Shown in pieces: positions 9,271 through 17,893 of a stretch of 64,000 bases of DNA (the first letter of the stretch is position 1; every line of letters starts with the position of its first letter). A program made the translations under genes and the position numbers. The notes under the pieces were generated by a model. The model was not told the DNA's origin. It saw only the letters and a program-made list of their open reading frames with translations, and searched no databases. Source of the stretch: Kitasatospora sp. NBC_00240 (lineage in GTDB: Bacteria; Actinomycetota; Actinomycetes; Streptomycetales; Streptomycetaceae); NCBI RefSeq assembly GCF_026342405.1, contig NZ_JAPEMU010000001.1, positions 1,922,001 to 1,986,000 on the forward strand, given 5' to 3'.

Positions 9271-10038
9271 ATGCAGCAGCAATGGTTCACGGGCCCGCTC
9301 GCCTCCTTCGACACCGAGACCACCGGCGTGGACGTCGAGACCGATCGCATCGTCTCGGCCGCCCTGGTCGTCCAACTCGCGCCCGGCGCCGTGCCGCAGG
9401 CCACGACCTGGCTGGCCGACCCCGGGGTGCCGATCCCGGACGGCGCCCGCGCGGTGCACGGCATCACCGACGAGCGGGTCCGCGCCGAGGGCCGGCCGGC
9501 GCGCACCGTGGTGGCCGAGGTCGCCCGCGCGCTCGGTGAACAGGCGCGGGCCGGCACCCCGGTGGTGGTGATGAACGCGCCGTACGACCTGACGTTGCTG
9601 GACCGCGAGTTGCGCCGGCACCGGGGCATCACGCTGGCCGACTGCCTGGGCCCGGCCGAGCTGGTGATACTGGATCCGCGGGTGCTCGACAAGCATGTCG
9701 ACCGGTACCGCAAGGGGCGCCGCACGCTGACCGACCTGTGTGCCCACTACGGGGTGGAGCTGGCCGGCGCGCACGACGCCGCGGCCGACGCCACGGCCGC
9801 GATGGACCTGGTCCGCATCCTGGCCGCCCGCTACCCGGGGGCGCTCGGCGCGATCGGTCCGGACGACCTGCACCTGCGGCAGCGGGTCTGGCACGCGGCG
9901 CAGGCCCGCGGGCTGCAGGCGTGGTTCGACCGCTCGGGCACGCCGGAACGGGTGGACCTGTCCTGGCCGTTGCGCCCGGTGCGGTGCTCCTGCGGCCGGC
10001 GGCTGTCGCCGGAGCACCGCTGCGAAGCGGCGGCGTGA
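9271..10038 (+). CDS. DnaQ-like DEDDh 3'-5' exonuclease
   Basis: 255 residues from ATG 9271. Exo I motif FDTETTG is at residues 14-20, Exo II is around NAPYDLTLL (about 100-108), and Exo III is the HDAAADA segment near residue 165, in which His is the general base of the DEDDh class. These make a metal-dependent 3'-5' exonuclease of the kind found in the DNA polymerase III epsilon subunit or in stand-alone repair nucleases. Unusually, the last 20 residues hold a small Cys/His cluster, CSCGRR followed by EHRC, which could bind one zinc ion. The gene is monocistronic and ends in a palindromic terminator shared with the tRNA-Val gene. Confidence 0.9.
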   Translation: MQQQWFTGPLASFDTETTGVDVETDRIVSAALVVQLAPGAVPQATTWLADPGVPIPDGARAVHGITDERVRAEGRPARTVVAEVARALGEQARAGTPVVVMNAPYDLTLLDRELRRHRGITLADCLGPAELVILDPRVLDKHVDRYRKGRRTLTDLCAHYGVELAGAHDAAADATAAMDLVRILAARYPGALGAIGPDDLHLRQRVWHAAQARGLQAWFDRSGTPERVDLSWPLRPVRCSCGRRLSPEHRCEAAA

Positions 10039-10118
10039 CGGTCGCGAGGCGGCGGCGTGGCAGCCTGACGGTCGCGGGGCCGCGGCCCGGCGCCCATGGC
10101 GGTGCCGTTTCATGCGAC

Positions 10119-10148
10119 AGGCCCCGATCGGTGAACCGATCGGGGCCT
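10119..10148. terminator. Hairpin between the exonuclease and tRNA-Val
   Basis: Bases 10119-10132 are complementary to 10135-10148. It lies downstream of both the plus-strand exonuclease and the minus-strand tRNA, so it can end either transcript. No clear T-tract is present. Confidence 0.65.
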
Positions 10149-10185
10149 ATGCGCTGCCGGTTGTGAATCAACCGTGCTGTCCGGG

Positions 10186-10257
10186 TGGGCGATACTGGGA
10201 TCGAACCAGTGACCCCTTCGGTGTGAACGAAGTGCTCTCCCGCTGAGCTAATCGCCC
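10186..10257 (-). tRNA. tRNA-Val (CAC), copy 1
   Basis: 72 nt. Acceptor stem 10251-10257 with 10187-10193 and discriminator A at 10186. The anticodon stem CTTCG/CGAAG encloses loop TTCACAC, giving anticodon CAC for GUG codons. CCA is not encoded. It is identical in its body to copy 2 at 10468-10539. Confidence 0.96.
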
Positions 10258-10409
10258 GGGCAACGAGAAGAAGACTAGCACCATTCGGGGGCCGCCCCGC
10301 AACCTGCCCGCCCTCCGCAGCTGGCGGACCCGCAGAACTCGCGCACCGCAGGGAAGATGACTGCGCCTCAGTCGGATTCACCGCCGGCGGACCGGGATTA
10401 TCGGAAAAA

Positions 10410-10450
10410 GACGTGGAGCCCCGGCCATTTAATGGCCGGGGCTCCACGTC
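10410..10450 (-). terminator. 19-bp perfect hairpin followed by T5
   Basis: Bases 10410-10428 pair perfectly with 10432-10450 around a TTA loop. On the minus strand the stem is followed by CTTTTT's T-run (five Ts), a textbook intrinsic terminator, rare in this genome type. It ends the transcript of tRNA-Val copy 2. Confidence 0.9.
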
Positions 10451-10467
10451 TCACCAATGCATTCCGG

Positions 10468-10539
10468 TGGGCGATACTGGGATCGAACCAGTGACCCCTT
10501 CGGTGTGAACGAAGTGCTCTCCCGCTGAGCTAATCGCCC
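10468..10539 (-). tRNA. tRNA-Val (CAC), copy 2
   Basis: 72 nt, acceptor stem 10533-10539 with 10469-10475, discriminator A at 10468, anticodon CAC. The body matches copy 1. It has its own terminator at 10410-10450, so each copy is a separate transcription unit. CCA is not encoded. Confidence 0.96.
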
Positions 10540-10614
10540 GGGTGCAGGGAAAACATTACCGCATCCCGAAGGCTGCTCCGAACACCCCTCGCCCGGACCC
10601 GTCGGCCGGGCGGC

Positions 10615-11076
10615 TCAGGTCACGTTCCAGGGCATGGCCAGCCCGTACTTCCAGAGGTACCAGCCGCCGAGCCCGGCGATCACCGCCAGGCCGACGGCGG
10701 TCAACGTGAGGTTGCGCCGCCGCACCCTGGGGTCCATCGCCTTCTGCGCGGCCTCGGCCACCTTGCGCCTGGTCCAGCGAAGGGCCAGCTGGGCCCAGAC
10801 GAACTCGGTCGCCCAGATGCCCATGCCCAGGAAGATGACCACCCAGCCCGGTCCGGGGAGCGGCAGCATGACCACACCGAGCACCACGACCGCGAGGCCG
10901 GCCAGGAAGATCACCACCTGCCAGCTCAGGTGCAGCGGCCGCGACCGCCGGATGAAGTGCGGCGCCCTGGATCCCAGCGGCCGGCCCCCGTCCTGCCCGT
11001 CCGGCGCGTCCTGACCGGTCCCCGTCCCGTCCTGCACGGCCTCACCCGTTCCCGTCCTGTCGCTTCGTACAGCCAT
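10615..11076 (-). CDS. TIGR02611-type PGPGW membrane protein
   Basis: 153 residues from ATG 11076. An Asp/Gly-rich cytosolic N-terminus (about 1-50) leads into two close hydrophobic segments (about 52-70 and 76-92) that contain PLPGPGWVVIFLG, the PGPGW motif naming a family of small putative transmembrane proteins. A third membrane segment is near residues 128-146. This matches the actinobacterial TIGR02611 family, whose function is unknown. The gene diverges from ssgB with 195 bp between starts. Confidence 0.85.
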   Translation of the reverse strand: MAVRSDRTGTGEAVQDGTGTGQDAPDGQDGGRPLGSRAPHFIRRSRPLHLSWQVVIFLAGLAVVVLGVVMLPLPGPGWVVIFLGMGIWATEFVWAQLALRWTRRKVAEAAQKAMDPRVRRRNLTLTAVGLAVIAGLGGWYLWKYGLAMPWNVT

Positions 11077-11271
11077 GTCAGGAAACTAGCCGAGATGCCG
11101 GGCCGGTAATCGGTCGCCCTCCGCACCGTGCCGATTCCGCAATGCGCCGGAAGGGGTACGACTCGCCCTCGAATCGGGACAGAGGGGTTTACATCGGTCT
11201 TGGAGGTGGGATGGTCCGTTCGCCGACGTGCGATTCCCCGAGCGCACACTGAGCGAAAGGCCATGGCGCTT

Positions 11272-11685
11272 ATGAACACCACGGTCAGCTGCGAGCTGCA
11301 CCTGCGCCTCATCGTGTCCAGCGAGTCCTCGCTGCCCGTCCCCGCGGGCCTGCGCTACGACACCGCCGACCCCTATGCCGTGCACGCCACCTTCCACACC
11401 GGTGCCGACGAGACCGTGGAGTGGGTGTTCGCCCGAGATCTCCTTGCGGAGGGGCTGCACCGACCCACCGGTACCGGCGACGTCCGGGTGTGGCCCTCGC
11501 GCAGTCACGGGCAGGGAGTGGTCTGCATCGCGCTGAGCTCTCCGGAAGGAGAAGCCCTGCTGGAAGCCCCGGCCCGGGCGCTTGAGTCCTTTCTCAAGCG
11601 AACGGACGCCGCCGTGCCCCCCGGCACCGAACACCGCCACTTCGACCTCGACCGGGAGCTGTCGCACATCCTCGCCGAAAGCTGA
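11272..11685 (+). CDS. ssgB: Sporulation and cell-division regulator SsgB
   Basis: 137 residues from the ATG at 11272 (MNTTVSCELHLRL). AAAGG eleven bases upstream supports this start; the nearby ATG at 11263 has no room for a ribosome site. I recognise the near-invariant SsgB sequence, including LRYDTADPYAVHATFHTG and the C-terminal LSHILAES. SsgB positions and recruits FtsZ at the start of septation in aerial hyphae, together with SsgA. It is among the most conserved members of the SsgA-like family, which is confined to sporulating actinomycetes. It is monocistronic, ending at the hairpin at 11804-11845. Confidence 0.97.
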   Translation: MNTTVSCELHLRLIVSSESSLPVPAGLRYDTADPYAVHATFHTGADETVEWVFARDLLAEGLHRPTGTGDVRVWPSRSHGQGVVCIALSSPEGEALLEAPARALESFLKRTDAAVPPGTEHRHFDLDRELSHILAES

Positions 11686-11803
11686 CCCCGCCGCAGGGCG
11701 CCACCCCGCCGCAGCGCGAGGTGACACCCCCCTGCCGTACCGCGGCCGTCCTACTCGGGGGCACGGCCGCACGTCTCGCCGCGCACGACGCGGCCTCGGG
11801 GCC

Positions 11804-11845
11804 GGGTCCCCGGTCCGCTCCCTTCCAGGGGCGGACCGGGGACCC
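11804..11845 (+). terminator. Hairpin downstream of ssgB
   Basis: Bases 11804-11818 pair perfectly with 11831-11845 (15 bp) around a 12-base loop, about 120 bases after the ssgB stop. The rest of the 343-bp gap between ssgB and the CGNR gene shows nothing I can name. Confidence 0.7.
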
Positions 11846-12028
11846 GGAAGCACCCGGCACCGGTGCCGGCCGCCCTCACGGGTGGCCGGCCTGTCTGCCG
11901 GGTGCCCGGGCGTCCGGCCGCCGTCCGACCCGCGGGAGCTCCCCCGGCGGCGCCCGCCGCCCGGTAAGGTCTGGGGTGACAGTCGACGCGGGTGGCCGAG
12001 AGCCGCCCGCCGCGCGAGGAGCCCCCAC

Positions 12029-12598
12029 GTGCTGATCACCCATGACACCGAATGCGCACTGAGCATTCTGGTCGAGCTCCTCAACACGTCGCCGGAGGCC
12101 TGCGGCAGCGAGCTGCTGCCGGACGTGGCCGCGCTCGACGCCTTCGTGGTGGGCCAGGAGATCAGCGAGATCGACTCGCTCACCCCCGCCGACCTGCGCG
12201 CCGTGCAGCAGCTGCGCGCCCGGCTGCGGGAGGTGTTCTCGGCCGGCTCCACCGACCAGGCCGCCGAGCTGGTGAACGCCGTGGTCGCGGCCGCGGGGAC
12301 GACTCCCCGGCTGACCAACCACGACCACCACGGATGGCACATCCACTACTTCGCCCCGCACGCGGCCCTGGGCGACCACCTGGCGGCCGAACTCGGGATG
12401 GCGCTCGCGTTCATCGTGATGGCCGGCGAGCGGGAGCGGCTGCGCAACTGCGAGGCACCGGACTGCGCACGGGTCTTCGTCGACCTCTCCCGCAACCGCT
12501 CGCGCCGCTACTGCGACAGCCGGACCTGCGGTAACCGCCTGCACGTCGCCGCCTACCGGGCCCGCCAGCGCTCCGCCGAGACGGTGCCCAGCGCCTGA
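12029..12598 (+). CDS. CGNR zinc-finger protein, putative regulator
   Basis: 189 residues from a GTG at 12029, with GAGGAG eight bases upstream. The N-terminal 110 residues form the ABATE-like helical domain seen in this family (LSILVELLNTSP at the start). The C-terminus holds the CGNR zinc finger: CEAPDC, then YCDSRTCGNRL, giving four Cys ligands and the CGNR motif near residues 168-171. Proteins of this class are thought to be DNA-binding stress regulators; targets are unknown. It is a single gene convergent with the membrane-protein gene at 12692. Confidence 0.85.
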   Translation: MLITHDTECALSILVELLNTSPEACGSELLPDVAALDAFVVGQEISEIDSLTPADLRAVQQLRARLREVFSAGSTDQAAELVNAVVAAAGTTPRLTNHDHHGWHIHYFAPHAALGDHLAAELGMALAFIVMAGERERLRNCEAPDCARVFVDLSRNRSRRYCDSRTCGNRLHVAAYRARQRSAETVPSA

Positions 12599-12691
12599 GG
12601 CGGCGCCGGCCGGGCGTGCCCCGCGGCCTCCTGGCCCGGGGGGAGCGCTTACCGGGGCCGGCCTCCCGCTCGTAGGGGCCCGGCCGGCCGC

Positions 12692-13177
12692 TCAGATCCC
12701 GCGTTTGCGGAGGATCTCCTCGATGTCGGCGAAGTCGCCGAGGCCGTCGTCCGCGGACGCGGCCGTCCCCGGACGACCCGGTGCCTTCGCAGTCCCGCCG
12801 ACCGGGGGCCGGGCGCCGGTGACCGCCGGGCGGGCCGGTGCGACACCCGCCGCCGCCGGCGCACCGGACGCCGTCGCGGAGGCCTTGAGCCGGCGACGGG
12901 CGACCCCGCGGCTGCCGAGCAGCAGGCCGGTGGAGAGCGCGAGCAGCGCGATGCCGATCCACACCCGGGGATCGAACACCAGCTGCGTCGCCCAGTCGGC
13001 GATCTCCCCGCCGATCGTCCGGGCGACCGGGAAGAGCCCGGTCAGGTAGAGGCCGGCCGGCAGCAGCGCCACCGCGAACCACCGGGTGGCCGCGAGGTAC
13101 CGGCGCCGGTACGCGGTCAGGCCCGCGACGGCCACGCCGGCCGCCGTCAGCGTGAAGGCCGCCGCCGCGGTCAGCAC
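12692..13177 (-). CDS. Small membrane protein with uncertain start (possible frameshift)
   Basis: 161 residues if read from the GTG at 13177. Three hydrophobic segments are visible (about residues 3-20, 33-48 and 72-92), then an Ala/Pro/Gly-rich linker, and a C-terminal DFADIEEILRKRGI helix. No ribosome site precedes the GTG. Instead an ATG at 13212 with GGGAGG in front opens a 13-residue frame that stops at 13171, overlapping this start. Either the short frame is a translationally coupled leader, or the true gene begins at 13212 and a one-base frameshift (real or a sequencing error) has split it. Family and function are unknown. Confidence 0.65.
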   Translation of the reverse strand: MLTAAAAFTLTAAGVAVAGLTAYRRRYLAATRWFAVALLPAGLYLTGLFPVARTIGGEIADWATQLVFDPRVWIGIALLALSTGLLLGSRGVARRRLKASATASGAPAAAGVAPARPAVTGARPPVGGTAKAPGRPGTAASADDGLGDFADIEEILRKRGI

Positions 13178-13212
13178 GGCTGCCCGGTCACGCGCTCGTC
13201 GGTCCTGGACAT
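13171..13212 (-). other. 13-codon frame overlapping the start of the membrane-protein gene
   Basis: ATG at 13212 with GGGAGG five to six bases upstream reads MSRTDERVTGQPC and stops at 13171. It overlaps the GTG of the downstream membrane-protein gene by seven bases. It is either a coupled leader frame or the true N-terminus of that gene in the wrong frame. Confidence 0.45.
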
Positions 13213-13285
13213 GCAGGCCTCCCGTCCGCGTCGCTCGGGGCGCACCGCTCCGTGGCGGGCCGCCCACTAGTGGAACACTGGGGGA

Positions 13286-13786
13286 ATGATCGATGGTTCC
13301 CTCCCCCGGCTCGAGTTCTGGTGCGAACTCCAGTGTCCGGACTGCCGCACCGCCCTGGACGACATCCGCGCCCTGCGCGCCGAGTACGGCGACGCACTGC
13401 CGGTGGAGCTGCGGCACTTCCCGCTGGAGAAGCACAAGCACGCGTACGCCGCCGCGCAGGCGGCCGAGGAGGCGTTCGCCCAGGGCCTCGGCTGGCCGTA
13501 CGTGGAGGCTCTGCTGGCCCGGGTGAACGAGCTGGGCACCCGCGGCGAGGCGCTGCTGGTCGAGGTGGCCCGCGACGCCGGCCTGGACGCCGAGGAGGTC
13601 GAGCTGGCGCTGATCGACGGCCGGCACACCCTGATCGTGGACGCCGACCAGGCCGAGGGCAAGGCGATCGGGGTGAGCGGCACCCCGACCTACGTGATCG
13701 CCGGGCAGCGCCTGGACGGCGGCGCGAGCCAGGACGGCCTGCGTGCCCGGATCCTCGAGATCATCGGGCAGCACCAGGTGTCCTGA
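13286..13786 (+). CDS. DsbA-family thioredoxin-fold oxidoreductase
   Basis: 166 residues from ATG 13286. The active site CPDC lies at residues 17-20, right after the first beta strand (LEFWCELQCPDC). The cis-proline loop GVSGTPTYVI is near residues 128-137, and an alpha-helical insertion lies between them. This is the DsbA/2-hydroxychromene isomerase-type fold. No signal peptide is present, so the enzyme is cytosolic, like the mycothiol-era DsbA homologues of actinobacteria. It diverges from the membrane-protein gene. The substrate is unknown. Confidence 0.85.
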   Translation: MIDGSLPRLEFWCELQCPDCRTALDDIRALRAEYGDALPVELRHFPLEKHKHAYAAAQAAEEAFAQGLGWPYVEALLARVNELGTRGEALLVEVARDAGLDAEEVELALIDGRHTLIVDADQAEGKAIGVSGTPTYVIAGQRLDGGASQDGLRARILEIIGQHQVS

Positions 13787-13806
13787 CGTCCGGTCGGCAC
13801 GATCCG

Positions 13807-14649
13807 TCAGCACAACGGCTTGCCGTACACCCGGTTGGTTACGGCGTAGCCGAGCGAGGTGTAGAGGCCGACCGCCACCTCGTTGCTGCTGAAGACGTTG
13901 AGGCCCAGGTCGCGGACGCCCGCGGCCAGGCACTCGCGCTCGGCCAGCAGCATCAGCGTGCGCCCGTGGCCCCGGCCCCTACGGTCCGGGGCCACCTCCA
14001 CGGTCATCACCCAGGCCAGCGGCCGGCCGTCCGGCAGGTCGCGCTGGTGCAGGGCCACCCAGAGGCTGCCGAGCAGCCCGCCGTCGGCGTCGTACAGCTG
14101 CCGCAGGGCCACCCCGGGGGTCGCGTGGCCCTGCGGCAGCAGATGCGCGTGGTCGGCGTCGGACTTGGCGCGCGCCTGGTCCTCGGTGAGCCCGGAGGCG
14201 CACAGGTCGTGCAGATAGCCGTCCTTGGCCTCGGCCAGCCAGGCCGGGTAGCCCACGGCGTCGACCGGGCGGGCGGCCAGGCCCGGCGGCAGTGCCGGCC
14301 CGGCGGCCAGGCCCTTGGTCATGTTCCGCATCCGCTCGGTGTACCCGAGCGCCTCGGCCAGTCGGCGGGCCGCCGTCGCCGTCTCCGGGATGTCGGCGTC
14401 GACGCGGCTGCAGCCCCAGCCGCGCAGCACCTCCTCGGCGGCGAGCGCACCGACGGTGGCGCGCCCGCGCCGGTGCCCCTCGCGGACCTCCAGCTCGGAG
14501 ATGTTCCCCCAGGACTGGTCGCCGCGCGGGGTCGCGGTGGTGCGCAGGGCGCCGACCGGCCGGCCGTTGGCGCAGATCTGCCAGCGCCGGGTGCGGCCGC
14601 CGCCGGGGACCGGGGATTCGGGGCTCTCCGGACGGAGGGTGGTGGTCAT
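13807..14649 (-). CDS. Tandem-domain GNAT N-acetyltransferase
   Basis: 280 residues from ATG 14649. Two acetyl-CoA binding motifs are visible: HRRGRATVGALAAEEVL near residue 60 in the N-terminal domain and DRRGRGHGRTLMLLAERE near residue 225 in the C-terminal domain. The second fits the consensus R/Q-x-x-G-x-G/A better and is probably the active one. Proteins of this build resemble the mycothiol synthase MshD in architecture, but the key substrate residues cannot be judged by eye, so the substrate stays open. It lies downstream of pabB and pabC in the same direction. Confidence 0.8.
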   Translation of the reverse strand: MTTTLRPESPESPVPGGGRTRRWQICANGRPVGALRTTATPRGDQSWGNISELEVREGHRRGRATVGALAAEEVLRGWGCSRVDADIPETATAARRLAEALGYTERMRNMTKGLAAGPALPPGLAARPVDAVGYPAWLAEAKDGYLHDLCASGLTEDQARAKSDADHAHLLPQGHATPGVALRQLYDADGGLLGSLWVALHQRDLPDGRPLAWVMTVEVAPDRRGRGHGRTLMLLAERECLAAGVRDLGLNVFSSNEVAVGLYTSLGYAVTNRVYGKPLC

Positions 14650-14769
14650 GCCGAGGTCCCTTCCCCGCTGCCCGGTGGTTGTACCCCGCCCGGCGCACCG
14701 AGAACGGCGGGCCGGGGCCGACGGCGCGTGGCCGGGGCCCGGCGGCGCCCGGCCGGCGGCCGGGGGCGC

Positions 14770-15585
14770 TCAGGGGTCGAGGTCGTCGGCACTGCGCTCG
14801 GTGAATCGGATCATGGCCTTGGCGGTGACCGGACCGGGGCCGGGCAGCTCCCGGCCGTCGATCCGGGTGACGGCCTGGACGTCCCGCAGGGTCGAGGTCA
14901 GGAAGACCTCCTCGGCCTCCGCCAGCGCGGACAGCGGGAGGTCGGTCTCCTCCGCGTCGCACCATTCGACGACGAGCCGGCGGGTGATGCCCGCAAGGCA
15001 GCCGGAGGCGAGGGTGGGCGTGAGCAGCCGCCCGCCGAGGACGACGAAGACGTTGGAGCCGGTGCCCTCGCAGAGCTGCCCGGCGGTGTTGGCGAACAGC
15101 GCCTCGGTGGCGCCCTCGCGGTGCGCGGCGGCCAGGGCGACGACGTTCTCGGCGTAGGAGGTGGTCTTCAGGCCGGCCACGGCACTGTGCTCGTTGCGCC
15201 GCCACGGCACGGTGACCACGGCGGTGGTGTCGGCCCGGCGTGCGGCGGTGCCCACCGCGACCACCAGGCTGGTGCCCTGGTCGCCGCGCTCGGAGCCGAG
15301 CGGCGAGGTGCCGCCGGTGTAGGTGACCCGCAGCCGGCCGAGCGGCATCGGGTTGGCGGCCACCACCTGCTCGCAGGCTTCGCGGACCAGGTCGTGGTCG
15401 GGGTCGGGCAGCCCGAGGCCGCGGGCGGAGCGGGTGAGGCGCTCCAGGTGGCGGGTGAGGGCGAAGAGCCGGCCGTCCTCGGCCTTGACGGTCTCGAAGA
15501 CACCGTCTCCGACGGTGAGTCCGTGGTCGAGCACGGAGACGGTGGCGGCGTCGGTGGCGACCAGTGAGCCGTTGACCCAGATCAT
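14770..15585 (-). CDS. pabC: Class IV aminotransferase, probable aminodeoxychorismate lyase
   Basis: 271 residues from ATG 15585. The fold-type IV PLP family is recognised by WVNGSLVATDAATVSVLDHG at the N-terminus, the PLP lysine in GLKTTSYAEN (about residue 140) and the phosphate-binding region EGTGSNVFVV (about 172). The length fits aminodeoxychorismate lyase and not branched-chain aminotransferase. It would release pyruvate from 4-amino-4-deoxychorismate to give p-aminobenzoate for folate. It directly follows the chorismate-binding gene (100 bp gap) in the same direction, which strongly supports this role. Confidence 0.85.
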   Translation of the reverse strand: MIWVNGSLVATDAATVSVLDHGLTVGDGVFETVKAEDGRLFALTRHLERLTRSARGLGLPDPDHDLVREACEQVVAANPMPLGRLRVTYTGGTSPLGSERGDQGTSLVVAVGTAARRADTTAVVTVPWRRNEHSAVAGLKTTSYAENVVALAAAHREGATEALFANTAGQLCEGTGSNVFVVLGGRLLTPTLASGCLAGITRRLVVEWCDAEETDLPLSALAEAEEVFLTSTLRDVQAVTRIDGRELPGPGPVTAKAMIRFTERSADDLDP

Positions 15586-15685
15586 CGGTGGCTGCTCCTA
15601 GGGCAGGGCGGGTGGGGGCTGTTGCACTGCGGGGCTGTCGGACCGCGGGGCTGTCGGACCGCGGAACCGTCCCGGCCGGGCGAGG

Positions 15686-16735
15686 CTAGGGGGCGCCCTG
15701 GCCAGACGCTATCGCGACCAGGCGGGCGGCCTTGAGTTCGGTCTCCGCCCATTCCCGGGCGGGGTCCGACTCCCAGGTGATGCCGGCGCCGGTGCCGAAG
15801 CGCAGGACGGGCGCGGCGGCGTCGGTCCGGTCGATCCAGAACGTACGGATGCCGACCGCGAGTTCACCCTCGCCGCGGTCGGCGTCGACCCAGCCGACGG
15901 CGCCGCAGTAGGGCCCGCGCGGCGCCCGTTCCAGGTCTTCGATGATCCGCAGGGCGCTGGACTTGGGCGCGCCGGTGACCGAGCCGGGCGGGAAGGTGGC
16001 GTCGAAGAGCTCGGGCCAGCCCGCCCCCTCCCGCAGGCGGCCCTCGACGGTGGACACCAGGTGGACCAGGCCGGGGTGCTTCTCCACCGCGCACAGGTCG
16101 GGGACAGTGACGGTGCCCGTCGCACAGACCCGGCCGAGGTCGTTGCGGACCAGGTCCACGATCATCACGTTCTCGGCGTGGTCCTTGTCCAGCAGGTCGT
16201 GCTCGGTACGGCCGGTGCCCTTGATCGGCCCGGAGGAGACGGTGCGGCCGTCCCGGCGCAGGTAGAGCTCCGGCGAGGCGGTGGCTATCTCGACGCCGTG
16301 GGCGGGCAGCCGCAGGGTGCCGGCGTAGGGGGCCGGGTTCCCGTGGGCGAGCAGCCCGGTGAGGGCGTCGACGTCGCTGCGGTCCGGGTCCGGCAGCGGT
16401 GCGGAGAGCACCCGGCAGAGGTTGGCCTGGTAGACCTCGCCGGCCGCGATGTGGTCGCGGATCCGGCGCACCCCCGCCGTGTAGGCGTCCCGGTCCAGCG
16501 AGCTGTGCCAGCTGTCGGGGCCCGGGCCGTGCCAGCCCTCGGTGCGCGGCGGGGCGGGGGCCGGGCGGACGTCGTCGAAGCGGGCGCAGGTGAGGCGGCC
16601 CTCGAAGTCGTACGCGACGGCCCAGAAGCCGGCGGAGTCGAGTGCGGCCGGGTCCGAGGTGACGTCACGCAGCCCGGTGGCGAGGCGGCCGCCGAAGCGG
16701 GCGAGCGGGCTGGGGGGAAGTGCTGGGCCGGACAC
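15686..16735 (-). CDS. pabB: Chorismate-binding protein, aminodeoxychorismate synthase component I
   Basis: 349 residues. The GTG at 16735 (VSGPALP) has AGGAG six bases upstream, so I prefer it to longer readings. The chorismate-binding core is clear: GEVYQANLCR, SPELYLRR, PIKGTGRT near residue 215, HAENVMIVDLVRNDLGRV and GSVTGAPK. The lysine in PIKGT marks PabB against isochorismate synthases. It is shorter than anthranilate synthase and lacks the N-terminal half of typical TrpE. With PabC downstream it makes p-aminobenzoate; the glutaminase partner PabA is not in this window. Confidence 0.9.
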   Translation of the reverse strand: MSGPALPPSPLARFGGRLATGLRDVTSDPAALDSAGFWAVAYDFEGRLTCARFDDVRPAPAPPRTEGWHGPGPDSWHSSLDRDAYTAGVRRIRDHIAAGEVYQANLCRVLSAPLPDPDRSDVDALTGLLAHGNPAPYAGTLRLPAHGVEIATASPELYLRRDGRTVSSGPIKGTGRTEHDLLDKDHAENVMIVDLVRNDLGRVCATGTVTVPDLCAVEKHPGLVHLVSTVEGRLREGAGWPELFDATFPPGSVTGAPKSSALRIIEDLERAPRGPYCGAVGWVDADRGEGELAVGIRTFWIDRTDAAAPVLRFGTGAGITWESDPAREWAETELKAARLVAIASGQGAP

Positions 16736-16966
16736 GGTGCTCCTGCGCGGATTCGGTGCTGTGCCGCGCGGTGGTGGGGCGCGGCGAAGGAGTGGGCTGC
16801 GGTGCCTGAAGTGTAGGTCGGGGGGCGCGCGGGGCGCGGGCGCACCCGGCGTGCGGGCGCCGGGCGCCCGGCGCCGGGAGCGGGCGCGAACGTCGGGGTG
16901 GAGGGTCCGGGCGGGCTGACGGAGCACCACCCGGGGGGCATCCCCGCGGCACGCTGCGGGAACGGA

Positions 16967-16996
16967 TTTTTAGCTGGCCCGGGAATCCGCTAGAGT
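16967..16996 (+). promoter_or_regulatory. Promoter of the Gly-Cys-Val tRNA cluster
   Basis: TTTTTA (16967-16972) and TAGAGT (16991-16996) are 18 bp apart, about 58 bases upstream of tRNA-Gly. The TAGAGTTCAAC context is typical of stable-RNA promoters in streptomycetes. The 318-bp gap from pabB otherwise holds nothing I can name. Confidence 0.6.
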
Positions 16997-17053
16997 TCAA
17001 CACGTCGCCAGGGAGCGCAGCCGAAGAAAAGCGGTGAAGCCCCCGGGAGACAG

Positions 17054-17126
17054 GCGGACGTGGCTCAGTTGGTAGAGCATCACCTTGCCAAGGTGAGGGT
17101 CGCGAGTTCGAATCTCGTCGTCCGCT
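17054..17126 (+). tRNA. tRNA-Gly (GCC)
   Basis: 73 nt. Acceptor GCGGACG pairs with 17119-17125, discriminator T at 17126. The anticodon stem TCACC/GGTGA encloses TTGCCAA, anticodon GCC. First gene of a five-tRNA cluster. CCA is not encoded. Confidence 0.96.
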
Positions 17127-17166
17127 CGAAGAAGGACAGTGTAAGATCGTCCTTCGTGTGTTGCCT

Positions 17167-17237
17167 GGTGGAGTGGCCGAGAGGCGAGGCAACGGCCTGC
17201 AAAGCCGTCTACACGGGTTCAAATCCCGTCTCCACCT
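17167..17237 (+). tRNA. tRNA-Cys (GCA)
   Basis: 71 nt. Acceptor GGTGGAG pairs with 17230-17236, discriminator T at 17237. The anticodon stem ACGGC/GCCGT encloses CTGCAAA, anticodon GCA. It lies 40 bases after tRNA-Gly, probably in one transcript. Confidence 0.95.
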
Positions 17238-17273
17238 CCAAGAGGTGCCCCTGGTTCGCCAGGAGCCCTCCCC

Positions 17274-17345
<72 letters not shown>

Positions 17346-17385
17346 CTCGATCCCCTCGGGGTTCGCCGTAGTACCGCCTCACCAG

Positions 17386-17457
<72 letters not shown>

Positions 17458-17497
17458 CTCGGACCTCTCGGGGTTCGCCGTAGTACCGCCTCACCAG

Positions 17498-17569
<72 letters not shown>

Positions 17570-17579
17570 CAGTTCGACC

Positions 17580-17611
17580 GAAGGCCGTGGTCCGCGAGGA
17601 TCACGGCCTTC
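17580..17611 (+). terminator. Terminator of the tRNA cluster
   Basis: Bases 17580-17589 pair with 17602-17611 (10 bp) around a 12-base loop, followed by TTC. It lies ten bases after the last tRNA-Val. The following 282 bases to 17893 show no gene I can support. Confidence 0.7.
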
Positions 17612-17893
17612 TTCGTGTCCGGGCATCCGCGGCGAAGCCGGGAGCGGCCTGCGGCCCCCGGGCGGGCGTGACGTCCGTGCACATCGGCCCGGCAGGGGCA
17701 CCCGACCGAGGAGCCCGGCGAGGGAACCACGCCGAGGCGGCCCGGACGTGGGAGAGCCGCGTACGGGCGCCCTCACCGGCATCCGTACGCGGCAACTCCG
17801 TCTGCCGAGGCGCTCCGCGCTCCGCTCCCGCCCGTCCGCGTGTCATCGCGGGCGCGGCGCCTCGGCCGGCACCGTCTCCCCGTCCCCAGGGGG

